Shown one piece after another: positions 7,533 to 15,456 of a DNA stretch of 64,000 bases. Within the stretch, counting starts at the first letter, position 1. Each line of letters opens with the position of its first letter. This stretch comes from Pseudactinotalea sp. HY158 (GTDB lineage Bacteria > Actinomycetota > Actinomycetes > Actinomycetales > Beutenbergiaceae): contig NZ_CP045920.1 of NCBI RefSeq assembly GCF_009660225.1, positions 2,616,079 through 2,680,078 of the forward strand, given 5' to 3'. The translations under genes and the position numbers were made by a program. The notes under the pieces are model-generated. The model saw nothing but the letters and a program-made list of their open reading frames with translations, did not search any database and was not told the origin of the DNA.

Positions 7533-9815
7533 ATGTCTCATCTGCAGCCGCCGAACGAGCCGAACGACCCGAATAGCGGGGACGGCGCCGCCCGGCGCGG
7601 GAGGTCCGGCTCGCCGGAGCCCGACACGCCCGGGCAGCCGGGCACCTCCGCGCCGCCCGAGCACCGGGCCTCGGCCCGCCGCGGCGCCGCGTGGGCTCGC
7701 GTGGTCATCCCCGCGCTCGTCATCGTCGCGTGGCTCGTCGGCGCCGCGATCGGCGGGCCCTATTTCGGCAAGGTGAGCGAGGTCTCCTCGAACGACTCCA
7801 CCGCGTACCTGCCCACGAGCGCCGAGGCCACCCAGGTGCAGAACCGCCTGCCCGAGTTCCTCGGCGACGACGCGATCCCGGCCGTCGTCGTCATCACGGG
7901 CGAGCAGAAGCTCACCAAGGAGCAGCTGCACACGCTCGCCGACCTGGCGACCGGGCTGGGCGACCTGCCCGAGGTGAGTGGCGCCGTCTCCCCGCCGATC
8001 CCCTCCGAGGACGGGCGCGCGGTCGAGATCTTCGTCCCCCTCGATGCGGATGCGGACGTCGACGCCGCGGTCGAGGCGCTGCGCTCCGAGCTGGCGAGCA
8101 CGCTTCCCGCCGACCTGACGAGCTACGTCACGGGCCCGGCCGGATTCCTGGGCGACCTGGTCGAGGCGTTCGGCGGCATCGACACGCTCCTGCTGCTCGT
8201 GGCGATCGCGGCGGTGTTCGTGATCCTCGTGATCGTCTACCGGTCCCCGCTGCTGCCGCTCATCGTGCTGTCGACGAGCCTGTTCGCGCTGTGCGTCGCG
8301 CTCCTGACCGTGTGGTGGCTCGCGAAGGCCGGCGTCGTGCTGCTCAGCGGCCAGACCCAGGGCATCCTGTTCATCCTCGTGATCGGCGCGGCCACGGACT
8401 ACTCGCTGCTGTACGTCTCGCGCTACCGGGAGGCGCTGCGCGATCACCACGGCCGGTGGGAGGCCACGCGCGAGGCCTGGCGCGGCTCCGTCGGAGCGAT
8501 CACGGCCTCCGGCAGCACGGTCATCGCCGGGCTGCTGTGCCTGCTGCTGAGCGAGCTCGCCTCGAACCGGGATCTGGGCCCGATCGCCGCGATCGGCATC
8601 GTGTTCGCGATGCTCGCCGCCCTCACGTTCCTGCCCGCGCTGCTCATGGCCTGCGGCCGGACCGCGTTCTGGCCGCGCCGACCCCACGTGCTCGCCGCGG
8701 GGGCTGCGGGCGAGCAGAGCGACGCGCATCTGCCCACCAAGGGGGTGTGGGCACGCCTCCCGGCGTTCGTGCAGCGGCGGCACCGGCCGGTGTGGATCAC
8801 GGTGGTCGTGCTCCTGCTCGGGGCGTGCGTGGGCCTGGGCCAGCTCAAGGCCGAGGGCGTGCCGCAGAGCGACCTCGTGCTCGGCGCCTCCGAGGCCCGT
8901 GCCGGGCAGGAGGCGCTGGCCGAGCACTTCCCCGGCGGCTCGGGCAGCCCCGTCTACGTCATCACCTCCGCCGACGACCTGCAGGAGGTGGCAGGGGTGT
9001 TGCTCACCGACGACGACATCGGGGCGGTCTCGGTGGCGGCCGCCGAATCGCCGAGCGGTTCCGCTCCGGTGACCACGGACGGCGTCCAACCGGCCGGGCC
9101 TCCCGGCTCCCCCGCCCCGGACCCGACCGTCTCGCACGGCGACGTGCTGCTGCAGGCCACGCTCACGGTGGCTGCAGACTCCGCGGCCGCCGGCGACGTG
9201 GTCCGCGACCTGCGGGCCGAGCTGGGCGATCGGGCCCAGATCGGCGGCGTGAGCGCCACCGACGTGGACTCCAACGACGCCTCGATCCGCGACCGCACGC
9301 TCATCATCCCGATCGTGCTCGTGGTGATCCTGGGCATTCTCATGCTGCTGCTGCGTTCCGTGGTGGCCCCGCTCATGCTCATCGGCACCGTGGTGCTCTC
9401 CTTCGGCGCCACGCTCGGGATCGCGGCGCTCGTGTTCAACCACGTGTTCCACATGCCCGGCGCCGATCCGGCCGTGCCGCTGTTCGGGTTCGTGTTCCTC
9501 GTGGCGCTCGGGATCGACTACAACATCTTCCTCATGACCCGGGTGCGGGAGGAGTCGGTGCGCCACGGCACCCACGCCGGGATCGGCCGCGGGCTGGCGA
9601 TCACCGGCGGGGTCATCACCTCCGCGGGCCTCGTGCTCGCGGCCACGTTCGCGGCGCTCTCGGTGATCCCGATCCTGTTCCTCGTCCAGATCGCGTTCAT
9701 CGTGGCCTTCGGGGTCCTCCTCGACACGCTCCTCGTGCGCTCGATCCTCGTGCCCGCCCTCGGGCACCAATTCGGCCGACACCTGTGGTGGCCCTCGAAG
9801 AAGATCACGGACTAG
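7533..9815 (+). CDS. MMPL-family RND-type transporter
   Basis: This is an inner-membrane exporter of the MMPL family, which in Actinobacteria moves lipids, glycolipids or drugs by proton exchange. The 760-aa protein has a Pro-rich cytoplasmic N-terminus (1-50), a first helix (about 55-75), an extracytoplasmic domain (80-210), five to six helices, a second loop domain (about 445-590) and a second helix block. Two proton-relay-type Asp-Tyr motifs are visible: GAATDYSLLYVSRY and LGIDYNIFLMTRVREE. The ATG at 7533 follows GAGGAAGG. The last 434 coding bases recur as an orphan fragment at 10705-11138. It is divergent from the PadR operon and shares its control region. Confidence 0.92.
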   Translation: MSHLQPPNEPNDPNSGDGAARRGRSGSPEPDTPGQPGTSAPPEHRASARRGAAWARVVIPALVIVAWLVGAAIGGPYFGKVSEVSSNDSTAYLPTSAEATQVQNRLPEFLGDDAIPAVVVITGEQKLTKEQLHTLADLATGLGDLPEVSGAVSPPIPSEDGRAVEIFVPLDADADVDAAVEALRSELASTLPADLTSYVTGPAGFLGDLVEAFGGIDTLLLLVAIAAVFVILVIVYRSPLLPLIVLSTSLFALCVALLTVWWLAKAGVVLLSGQTQGILFILVIGAATDYSLLYVSRYREALRDHHGRWEATREAWRGSVGAITASGSTVIAGLLCLLLSELASNRDLGPIAAIGIVFAMLAALTFLPALLMACGRTAFWPRRPHVLAAGAAGEQSDAHLPTKGVWARLPAFVQRRHRPVWITVVVLLLGACVGLGQLKAEGVPQSDLVLGASEARAGQEALAEHFPGGSGSPVYVITSADDLQEVAGVLLTDDDIGAVSVAAAESPSGSAPVTTDGVQPAGPPGSPAPDPTVSHGDVLLQATLTVAADSAAAGDVVRDLRAELGDRAQIGGVSATDVDSNDASIRDRTLIIPIVLVVILGILMLLLRSVVAPLMLIGTVVLSFGATLGIAALVFNHVFHMPGADPAVPLFGFVFLVALGIDYNIFLMTRVREESVRHGTHAGIGRGLAITGGVITSAGLVLAATFAALSVIPILFLVQIAFIVAFGVLLDTLLVRSILVPALGHQFGRHLWWPSKKITD

Positions 9816-9825
9816 GGACGGCGTC
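9382..9825 (+). repeat. Direct repeat copy 1: 3' end of the MMPL gene
   Basis: About 444 bases ending ten bases past the MMPL stop recur at 10705-11148 (offset 1323). Differences are concentrated in the last 60 coding bases. This copy belongs to the intact gene. Confidence 0.93.
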
Positions 9826-9850
9826 CGGTCGCCTCGTGCACACGGGCCGC

Positions 9851-9896
9851 ACCTGGGTGCGTCCAGCCCGCCAGGGCGTGTCCACCGCACCCAGGT
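9851..9896. repeat. Palindromic REP-like element after MMPL copy 1
   Basis: The arms ACCTGGGTGCG (9851-9861) and CGCACCCAGGT (9886-9896) are perfect complements. Related palindromes occur at the same distance behind the MMPL fragment (about 11173-11224) and again at 11238-11286. It could serve as a bidirectional terminator between the convergent MMPL gene and the 145-aa gene. Confidence 0.6.
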
Positions 9897-9933
9897 CCCC
9901 GCGCTACGGCCGACCCTCGGCCCTGCGGCGGAG

Positions 9934-10371
9934 TCAGTTCGCGGGTTCGGTGGGAAGCTCGCCCAGCAGGTCGACTGCTCCCCAGCCGAGATCGTCGGCC
10001 AGAAAGTAGGCGAATCCACCGACCGTGAACGTGTAGTCCCGACCGAGCTCGAAGCCGGCTGCCAGGGCGTCCTGCTCCTCCTTGCTCACGTGCGGCTTGG
10101 CGGCGATCGTGGGGCAGTTCGAGCTGTAGATGCTCAGCCCCTGGCTCGTGCGCCTCCCGCTGTTGCGCCAGGAGTCGACGGCCGTGACAGTGCACGTGAT
10201 GTCCTTCATGGTGAGCCGATCCGCCGTCCACGTGGCCCCCCAAAGCAGCAACCCGACCGGCCCCAGCGCCAGGAAGCCAACGGCGACTATGACCAGGATC
10301 CTGCTCCTGAGTGACAGTCCCTCGCGCCGCGGGAGGGCGCGCGGCCGCTCTTCTCGTCGGTGCTTCACCAT
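9934..10371 (-). CDS. 145-aa single-pass membrane protein of unknown function
   Basis: I do not recognise a named family. The product has a basic N-terminus (about 1-22, RREERPRALPRREGL), one membrane helix (about 24-46) and an outside domain of about 95 residues with two cysteines (ITCTVT and SSNCPT) that may form a disulfide. The pattern resembles small actinobacterial membrane proteins with a CTV...C core followed by a Tyr/Phe-rich strand (RDYTFTVGGFAYFL). The gene sits inside the segment bracketed by the two copies of the MMPL 3' end, convergent with the intact MMPL gene. It is therefore probably cargo of that insertion. The ATG at 10371 is the start used; an upstream ribosome site is weak. 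Confidence 0.6.
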   Translation of the reverse strand: MVKHRREERPRALPRREGLSLRSRILVIVAVGFLALGPVGLLLWGATWTADRLTMKDITCTVTAVDSWRNSGRRTSQGLSIYSSNCPTIAAKPHVSKEEQDALAAGFELGRDYTFTVGGFAYFLADDLGWGAVDLLGELPTEPAN

Positions 10372-10704
10372 GATCGCGGCATACGGAACGCCGCACCCTC
10401 CTCGTGTCGTGTCGCCCGGCGGGACCGGTGCCTCGGCCGCGTTGATTTTACTCGACAGACACCGAGGCCAGGCACTCGACCCCCCTTGAAGCCCGCCTCT
10501 GCCGATCGGCCGGCGCGGCCCGCGGTGGGCGACCGGACATCCGACGCCCGCAGGCTACTCTCACACGATTGTTGGAGTAAACCGTGAGAATAGCGTGCCA
10601 TCCGGCTGCGCTATTCCTTCATGAGGCTCGCGGGACCACCCGACGGCATCCACACCAGGAGTCAACTTGCGGACTCTGCCGAGGCCCGTGCGGATGAGAT
10701 CCAG
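10372..10704. other. Inserted non-coding stretch before the MMPL fragment
   Basis: No convincing complete gene is seen here. The stretch holds the promoter region of the 145-aa gene, a three-half-site palindromic element at 10551-10593 and the start of a truncated ORF from 10621. Frames that stay open through it look like GC-rich shadows. Confidence 0.5.
10551..10593. promoter_or_regulatory. Three-half-site operator-like element (copy A)
   Basis: TACTCTCAC (10556-10564), six bases, GTTGGAGTA (10571-10579), four bases, GTGAGAATA (10584-10592). The same order and spacing, and the same flank caggc, recur at 25046-25090. A two-half-site relative lies at 23603-23623 beside an XRE/MNT gene. It is probably the operator of a toxin-antitoxin-type regulator whose gene is no longer present here. 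Confidence 0.6.
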
Positions 10705-10707
10705 TCG
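10621..10707 (+). pseudogene. Truncated N-terminal ORF cut off by the MMPL fragment
   Basis: An ATG at 10621, 28 bases after the operator-like element, opens a frame of about 29 codons (MRLAGPPDGIHTRSQLADS...). It runs straight into the MMPL-derived sequence in a different frame. The wording HTRSQLADSAEARADEIQ resembles the opening of a small winged-helix protein, as in AbiEi-type antitoxins, but this is a guess. It may simply be chance. Confidence 0.3.
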
Positions 10708-11148
10708 GCACCGTGGCGCTCTCCTTCGCCGCCACGCTCGGGATCGCGGCGCTCGTGTTCAACCACGTGTTCCACATGCCCGGCGCCGATCCGGCCGTGC
10801 CGCTGTTCGGGTTCGTGTTCCTCGTGGCGCTCGGGATCGACTACAACATCTTCCTCATGACGCGGGTGCGGGAGGAGTCGGTGCGCCACGGCACCCACGC
10901 CGGGCTCGGCCGCGGGCTGGCGATCACCGGCGGGGTCATCACCTCCGCGGGCCTCGTGCTCGCGGCGACCTTCGCGGCGCTGGCGGTCATCCCGATCCTG
11001 TTCCTCGTCCAGATCGCGTTCATCGTGGCGTTCGGGGTACTGATCGACACCCTTCTCGTACGCTCGGTGCTCGTACCTGACCTCGGCCACGAGCTGGCGC
11101 ATCGCCTGTGGTGGCCCTCGAAGAGGATCACTGATTAGGGACGGCGTC
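10705..11148 (+). pseudogene. Orphan C-terminal fragment of an MMPL transporter (direct repeat copy 2)
   Basis: This is an open frame of about 141 codons equal to the last part of the MMPL protein (from about residue 618), including the LGIDYNIFLMTRVREE motif. It differs by scattered substitutions, mostly in the last 20 residues (ALGHQFGRHLWW against DLGHELAHRLWW). It has no start region or ribosome site and cannot make a transporter. The higher divergence near the stop suggests it came from a related allele rather than from simple duplication of the neighbour. Together with the copy at 9382-9825 it brackets an insertion of about 1.3 kb. Confidence 0.9.
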
Positions 11149-11172
11149 GCTCGCCCCGGCGCCCTGGTCGCC

Positions 11173-11291
11173 GCACCTGTGGGCGCCCCGGACCCTGCTT
11201 GACCGTGCCGACGGCACCCAGCTCACCGGCACCGCCGGACCTGGGCGCCCCCAGCCCTCCCTGACCGTGTCAGCGGCGCCCAGGTCACCGG
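11173..11291. repeat. Two imperfect 62-bp units with REP-like palindromes
   Basis: Two units share gaccgtg..cggc.cccag.tcaccgg at 11201-11229 and 11263-11291. The second contains perfect 12-bp arms, GACCTGGGCGCC (11238-11249) and GGCGCCCAGGTC (11275-11286). They match the palindrome behind the intact MMPL gene. They sit between the MMPL fragment and the convergent end of the RpiB-like gene, so they may act as terminators. Confidence 0.65.
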
Positions 11292-11298
11292 ACGCCCG

Positions 11299-11766
11299 TC
11301 ACGCGCTGCGGGACTCGTAGCGTGTGAGCACGCCGACCTTCTCTGCCGAGGCCGAGGTGTCGTCGAACCGATAGGTGAGCCACTCGGCGACGAGGCGGCG
11401 GGCCAGTTCCAGTCCGATGACGCGTTCACCGAGGGTGAGCACCTGGGCGTTGTTGCTCAGGACCAGGCGTTCGACGGAGAAGCTGTCGTGCGCGGTACTC
11501 GCTCGCACGCCGGGCACCTTATTGGCGGACATCGCCATCCCCATACCTGTTCCGCAGACGAGCAACGCCCGGTCGGCCTCGCCGCGCGCGACCACCTCGG
11601 CCGCCCCGATCGCAATCTCGGGATACGGCGTGTGAGCGCTCGCGTCGACACCGACATCGATGACCGCGGAGACCTCGGAATGGGCCATTAGGTCCGCCTT
11701 GAGCGCCTCCTTGTACTGGAATCCGGCGTCATCGGAGCCGACCACGACGATGAGCGAGTCCATCAC
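11299..11766 (-). CDS. RpiB/LacAB-family sugar-phosphate isomerase (likely D-erythrulose-4-phosphate isomerase)
   Basis: This is a cytoplasmic aldose-ketose isomerase of the RpiB family (155 aa, full length). The strand VVVGSDDAGFQYKEAL and the loop LLVCGTGMGMAMSANKVPGVRAS carry the conserved Asp and the Cys-Gly-Thr-Gly catalytic motif. In tetritol catabolism of Mycobacterium and Brucella, an RpiB paralogue (DerI/EryI) turns D-erythrulose-4-P into D-erythrose-4-P. The DhaKL-type kinase and TIM-like isomerase at 19-21.7 kb supply the two preceding steps, so that role is favoured over ribose-5-P isomerase. It is the last gene of the ABC importer operon and overlaps the upstream permease by 4 bases. 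Confidence 0.85.
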   Translation of the reverse strand: MMDSLIVVVGSDDAGFQYKEALKADLMAHSEVSAVIDVGVDASAHTPYPEIAIGAAEVVARGEADRALLVCGTGMGMAMSANKVPGVRASTAHDSFSVERLVLSNNAQVLTLGERVIGLELARRLVAEWLTYRFDDTSASAEKVGVLTRYESRSA

Positions 11767-12635
11767 TTCACCGCTCCGAACGTCAGGCCCTGCACGAGCT
11801 TGTCCTGGGCCGCCATCCCGACCGCGATGACCGGCAGGGAGACGACGAGGGCGCCGGCAGAGACCGTCGCTAGGAACAGGCCCTGGCTGGAGACGAAGCC
11901 AGTGAGGAAGACCGGCGCCGTGGTGGCCGCCGTGCCCGTGAGCACCCGGGCGAAAAGCAGGTCGTTCCAGCTGAAGATGAAGCAGATGAGCGCCGTAGCG
12001 GCAATCCCGGGCATCGCGACAGGAAGGATGACCTTACGCAGGATCGTGGCCAGGCCTGCCCCATCGAGTTGCGCAGCCTCCATTAGTTCGACCGGCACCT
12101 CCGCAAGGAAGGACTGCAACATCCACACCGCGATCGGCAGATTCATTACCGTGTAGAAGACGGCGAGCAAGTAGATGTTGTCGAGGCCGCCGATCGCCTT
12201 GGCGAACAGGTAGAGCGGCAACAGTGCGGCAACTATCGGCAGCATCTTCGTGGTGAGAAAGAAGAACATCACGTCGCGCCACTTCTCCACCGGCCGTATC
12301 GAAAGGGCGAACGCCGCCGGGAAGGCGAGCAGCAGCACGAAGATCACTGAGAGCACCGAGGCTGTCATCGAGTTGAGTATCGGTGGCCACGGACTCAGAC
12401 CGGATCCGCCGAAGAACGCGCGGAAGCCGTCGAGGGTGAGCGGGGCGAAGATCGAGGGCGGGTTGGTGGCCGCATCGGTCTCTGCGTGAAGGGAGGTGAG
12501 CACCATCCACAGGATCGGTGCCACGAACACGAGCGCCACGATCCAGGCCGAAGCGGCGAGCAGCACCCGTTTGGGAACGCTCCTCTTCCGGGTGCCTGGC
12601 TGCGCACTGCGCGCGGACACGGTCAGGGTAGCCAT
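11763..12635 (-). CDS. CUT1 carbohydrate ABC transporter permease (MalG/SmoG type)
   Basis: This is one of the two membrane subunits of a carbohydrate importer of the CUT1 class. The 290-aa protein has six hydrophobic segments and the cytoplasmic EAA loop (MEAAQLDGAG...ILPVAMPG) at about residues 180-205, which docks the ATPase. The N-terminal LTSLHAETD stretch after the first helix is typical of MalG-type partners. The start at 12635 is an ATG, and the gene ends in a 4-base overlap with the RpiB-like isomerase. No ATPase is encoded nearby. Many actinobacterial CUT1 systems share one MsiK-type ATPase encoded elsewhere. Confidence 0.9.
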   Translation of the reverse strand: MATLTVSARSAQPGTRKRSVPKRVLLAASAWIVALVFVAPILWMVLTSLHAETDAATNPPSIFAPLTLDGFRAFFGGSGLSPWPPILNSMTASVLSVIFVLLLAFPAAFALSIRPVEKWRDVMFFFLTTKMLPIVAALLPLYLFAKAIGGLDNIYLLAVFYTVMNLPIAVWMLQSFLAEVPVELMEAAQLDGAGLATILRKVILPVAMPGIAATALICFIFSWNDLLFARVLTGTAATTAPVFLTGFVSSQGLFLATVSAGALVVSLPVIAVGMAAQDKLVQGLTFGAVK

Positions 12636-12656
12636 GACATGAACTCCTTTTCAGGC

Positions 12657-13616
12657 CTATCTGGCGGTCTCTTTGAACAGGGAGAGCAGCACGCGAAGAG
12701 TGAATAGCGCGATGACAATCGTGCCGATCACGACCATGACCCCGAGCGCGGAGGCCAGGCCATAGTCGTTCGCCAGGTAGAAGGTCTTGTAGACGGCGTA
12801 AGGCAGGTTGGTCGTGCCGAGCCCGCCGGCGGTGAGCATGAACACCGCATCGAACTCCTGCACGAGGTAGATACTGCCGAAGAGTCCTCCGAGTTCGAGG
12901 TAACGGCGCATATGGGGAAGGGTCATATAGCGGAAGATCGCCCAGTGCCCGGCCCCATCGACTGCCGCGGCCTCCATGACGTCCTGCTTCCGGGACTGCA
13001 GCCCTGCGAGCAGGATAAGCATCATGAACGGCGTCCACCGCCAGATGAGGGAGAGTGCGATACCCAGGGTTGGCGCCGTCGAGAGGATGTCCGGCTGCGG
13101 CGGATTGTCGCTGCCGAACAGGTTCCAGATCGCGGTGAGCGTGCCGTTGATGAGCCCGTAGGATGGATTGAGGATCGCGTGCTTCCAGAAGAGTGCGCCG
13201 GCCACAGGCACCACGAGGAACGGCAGCACGAGCAGGGTGCGTACGATGCCCCGGCCGAGGAAGCGTTCATTCACGAGCATCGCGATCGCGAAGCCAAGGA
13301 CCATGCTGGCGATGACGACGATCGCCGTGAGTTGGACAGTGAAACTGATCGTGCTGCGAAGTTCGGCGTTCGTCAGCACCTGGGTGTAATTGCCGAAGCC
13401 GGCGAACCCCCGCTCGCTCGGCAGCAGGCTGTTCCAGTTCATGAACGAAACGATGATCGTCCCGACGAACGGGAGCTGGGTCAGCACGATCGTGAAGATG
13501 AGGGCGGGCAGGAGTGGCGCCCGCCGGGCCCAAGCGCGGGACCTGCCGGGCGCGGGCCGCACCAGGGCCGCTGGTCGAGCCGTTGTCTCGGGTGCGGACT
13601 GCAGGTTCGTAGTCAC
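12657..13616 (-). CDS. CUT1 carbohydrate ABC transporter permease (MalF/SmoF type)
   Basis: This is the second membrane subunit of the importer. It has an Arg/Pro-rich cytoplasmic N-terminus (about 1-30), then six helices, with the EAA loop MEAAAVDGAGHWAIFRYMTLP at about residues 205-225. The frame is open from an ATG at 13631, but a GTG at 13616 sits seven bases behind a good GGGAGA site, whereas the ATG has none. I therefore take 13616 (319 aa). It lies 21 bases upstream of the MalG-type permease and follows the binding-protein gene after about 90 bases. Confidence 0.9.
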   Translation of the reverse strand: MTTNLQSAPETTARPAALVRPAPGRSRAWARRAPLLPALIFTIVLTQLPFVGTIIVSFMNWNSLLPSERGFAGFGNYTQVLTNAELRSTISFTVQLTAIVVIASMVLGFAIAMLVNERFLGRGIVRTLLVLPFLVVPVAGALFWKHAILNPSYGLINGTLTAIWNLFGSDNPPQPDILSTAPTLGIALSLIWRWTPFMMLILLAGLQSRKQDVMEAAAVDGAGHWAIFRYMTLPHMRRYLELGGLFGSIYLVQEFDAVFMLTAGGLGTTNLPYAVYKTFYLANDYGLASALGVMVVIGTIVIALFTLRVLLSLFKETAR

Positions 13617-13706
13617 GGGTGGATCTCCCATTCACTCGGCTGCCGCCAGGCCCGGTGGCTCCCCACGGATGGGAAGCCACCGGAACCCGTGCGTCAGCAG
13701 CGAAAC

Positions 13707-15080
13707 CTACTTGTACTTGTCGCCGACCTCTTGGGCCGCGGCCTGGCTCTTCTCAAGCGCCTCCTGCACCGTGGTGTTTCCGGCTATTGCGGCTGCAATG
13801 TCCTCCGAGACGGCGGTACCGAGCGAGATGAACTCGGGGATTCCCACGAACTGCACACCCTTGTAGGGGCGGGGCTGCACGCCCGGATCATTCGGATCGG
13901 CGGCCAGAATAGCCTCCATGGCAGCGGCGTAGAACGGCGCTCCCTCTTGGAACTCTGGGTTGTCGAACGTCGACTGGCGCTTGCCGTAGGGCACGCGCGA
14001 CCAGTCGTACGTCTCGGCCACGAGCTCCTCGTACTCCTGCGAGCTCGCCCAGGAGACGAACTCCCAAGCGGCCTCCTGCTTCTTGGAGGCCGCCTGGATG
14101 CCCCAGGCCCAGGTCCACAGCCAACCGGACGCGTCGGTCTCCTTCACCGGGGACTGGGCGTAGCCGACGTCTCCGGCGATCGGTGAGTCCTCGGCCTCGA
14201 CCGGGCCGCCGGAGTTCGTCGCGTCGACCCAGATAGCGGAGTCGCTCTGGAGGAACCGGTTGAGGCACTCCGCGTAACCGGCCTGCGCAGCGCCGGGCTC
14301 GCCATGCTCCTGGATGAGGTCGACGTAGAACTCGACCGCCTCGACCGTCTCGGCGGAGGTGAGCTGGGCATCCCAGTTCATATCGAACCACGTGCCACCG
14401 AAGGTGTTGATCACCGTGTTCAGCGGCGCGAGCTGCTGGCCCCAGCCGGGCAGTCCGCGCAGGCAGATGCCGTCCATGTCGGACTCCTCATCGAGGGTCT
14501 TGGCCAGGTCTGCCACCTCGTCCCACGTCGGATTGTCCGGCATCGTCAGCCCGTGCTCCTCGAACACGCTCTTGCGGTACATCGTGAAGGACGACTGTCC
14601 CTCGAACGGCATCCCGTAGGTTTTCCCGTCCGATCCGGTCATCGAGTCCATCATCGACGGGAGCATGTCCGGAAGGTCGAAGTCGTCGTCGGCAGCCAGG
14701 AAGTCGTCGATCGGGGCCACCCAGCCGTTATCGGCATAGAAGGGGATCTCGTAGTTCGACAGGCTCGCGACGTCGTACACGCCCGCCTGGGAGGAGAACT
14801 CCTGGGTGATCTTCGCCCGCACGTCGTTCTCGGGCAGCAGCGTGAAGTTCACCGTGATGCCGGTCTCGGCGGTGAAGTGCTCCTTGGTCAGCGTGACCAG
14901 ATCCTCCTGCGCCGGCAGGTTCACGGCGATGACGTCGATGCTCACCCCGTCGTTTCCAGCCTCGCCACCGTCTCCGCCGTTCGCGGAGGCACCGAATCCA
15001 CCGGATCCGCACGCCGTGAGGACCAAGACGGACGCCACAGTCACACCTGTCAGTGCGGCCCATTTCCTATTTCTCATCAT
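13707..15080 (-). CDS. Carbohydrate ABC transporter substrate-binding lipoprotein
   Basis: This is the solute-binding subunit of the CUT1 importer, anchored to the membrane by lipid. A signal peptide with lipobox LTAC ends at residue 25, followed by a Gly/Asn-rich linker and a periplasmic-binding-protein fold. LPENDVRAKITQEFSSQ and TYGMPFEGQSSFTMYRKSVFEEHGL resemble polyol-binding (SmoE/MtlE-like) proteins. The 457-aa length fits. Tandem ATGs at 15080 follow AAGGAGAG. It is first in the order binding protein, permease, permease, RpiB-like isomerase. The binding-protein subgroup and the tetrulose enzymes together suggest a polyol or tetritol substrate. Confidence 0.9.
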   Translation of the reverse strand: MMRNRKWAALTGVTVASVLVLTACGSGGFGASANGGDGGEAGNDGVSIDVIAVNLPAQEDLVTLTKEHFTAETGITVNFTLLPENDVRAKITQEFSSQAGVYDVASLSNYEIPFYADNGWVAPIDDFLAADDDFDLPDMLPSMMDSMTGSDGKTYGMPFEGQSSFTMYRKSVFEEHGLTMPDNPTWDEVADLAKTLDEESDMDGICLRGLPGWGQQLAPLNTVINTFGGTWFDMNWDAQLTSAETVEAVEFYVDLIQEHGEPGAAQAGYAECLNRFLQSDSAIWVDATNSGGPVEAEDSPIAGDVGYAQSPVKETDASGWLWTWAWGIQAASKKQEAAWEFVSWASSQEYEELVAETYDWSRVPYGKRQSTFDNPEFQEGAPFYAAAMEAILAADPNDPGVQPRPYKGVQFVGIPEFISLGTAVSEDIAAAIAGNTTVQEALEKSQAAAQEVGDKYK

Positions 15081-15456
15081 CAGAACTCTCCTTCTCAGGT
15101 GATCCTCACGTCGGTGAGACGTGGGTCGCGTCCGACATCGCCGTCGGATCGCCGGTAATTGCCGGTCGCATCGGCCGGTTCACGGGCGCGGGGCATGGCG
15201 TGCCCCGGCCGTGTCGAAGGCGCCGGCATCGTCGCCCGGATGCGTGTTGGGCAGCGCGGCTGGGCTGCGCGATCCCGAAGGAACCCCGAACCTCGGTCTC
15301 GATTCGTGGCTGGGCTCCGTTGGACGGGCCCGGTAGGCGACGTCCTCGTCGCGGTGGTTCTCGATTGCGAGTGGCCGGTGGCCCGTCGCTACATAACCGT
15401 CCTTTCCATTGCGTGCTCGTGGGGAGTCGGCTCACCCGTGGGTGTCACGGGCCGGT
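15081..15456. other. Leader region of the ABC importer operon
   Basis: This is a 376-base gap with no gene. It contains two inverted repeats, CACGTCggtgaGACGTG at 15107-15123 and a GGGGCA/TGCCCC pair near 15190-15206. It probably carries the promoter of the binding-protein operon. The TCCTATAGG motif found at the divergent kinase promoter is not seen here. Confidence 0.5.

Noticed and set aside
7314-10019. 901-aa minus-strand and 772-aa plus-strand frames over the MMPL gene
   Set aside because: Both are extremely charged, low-complexity translations of the MMPL gene in other frames, without motifs or ribosome sites.
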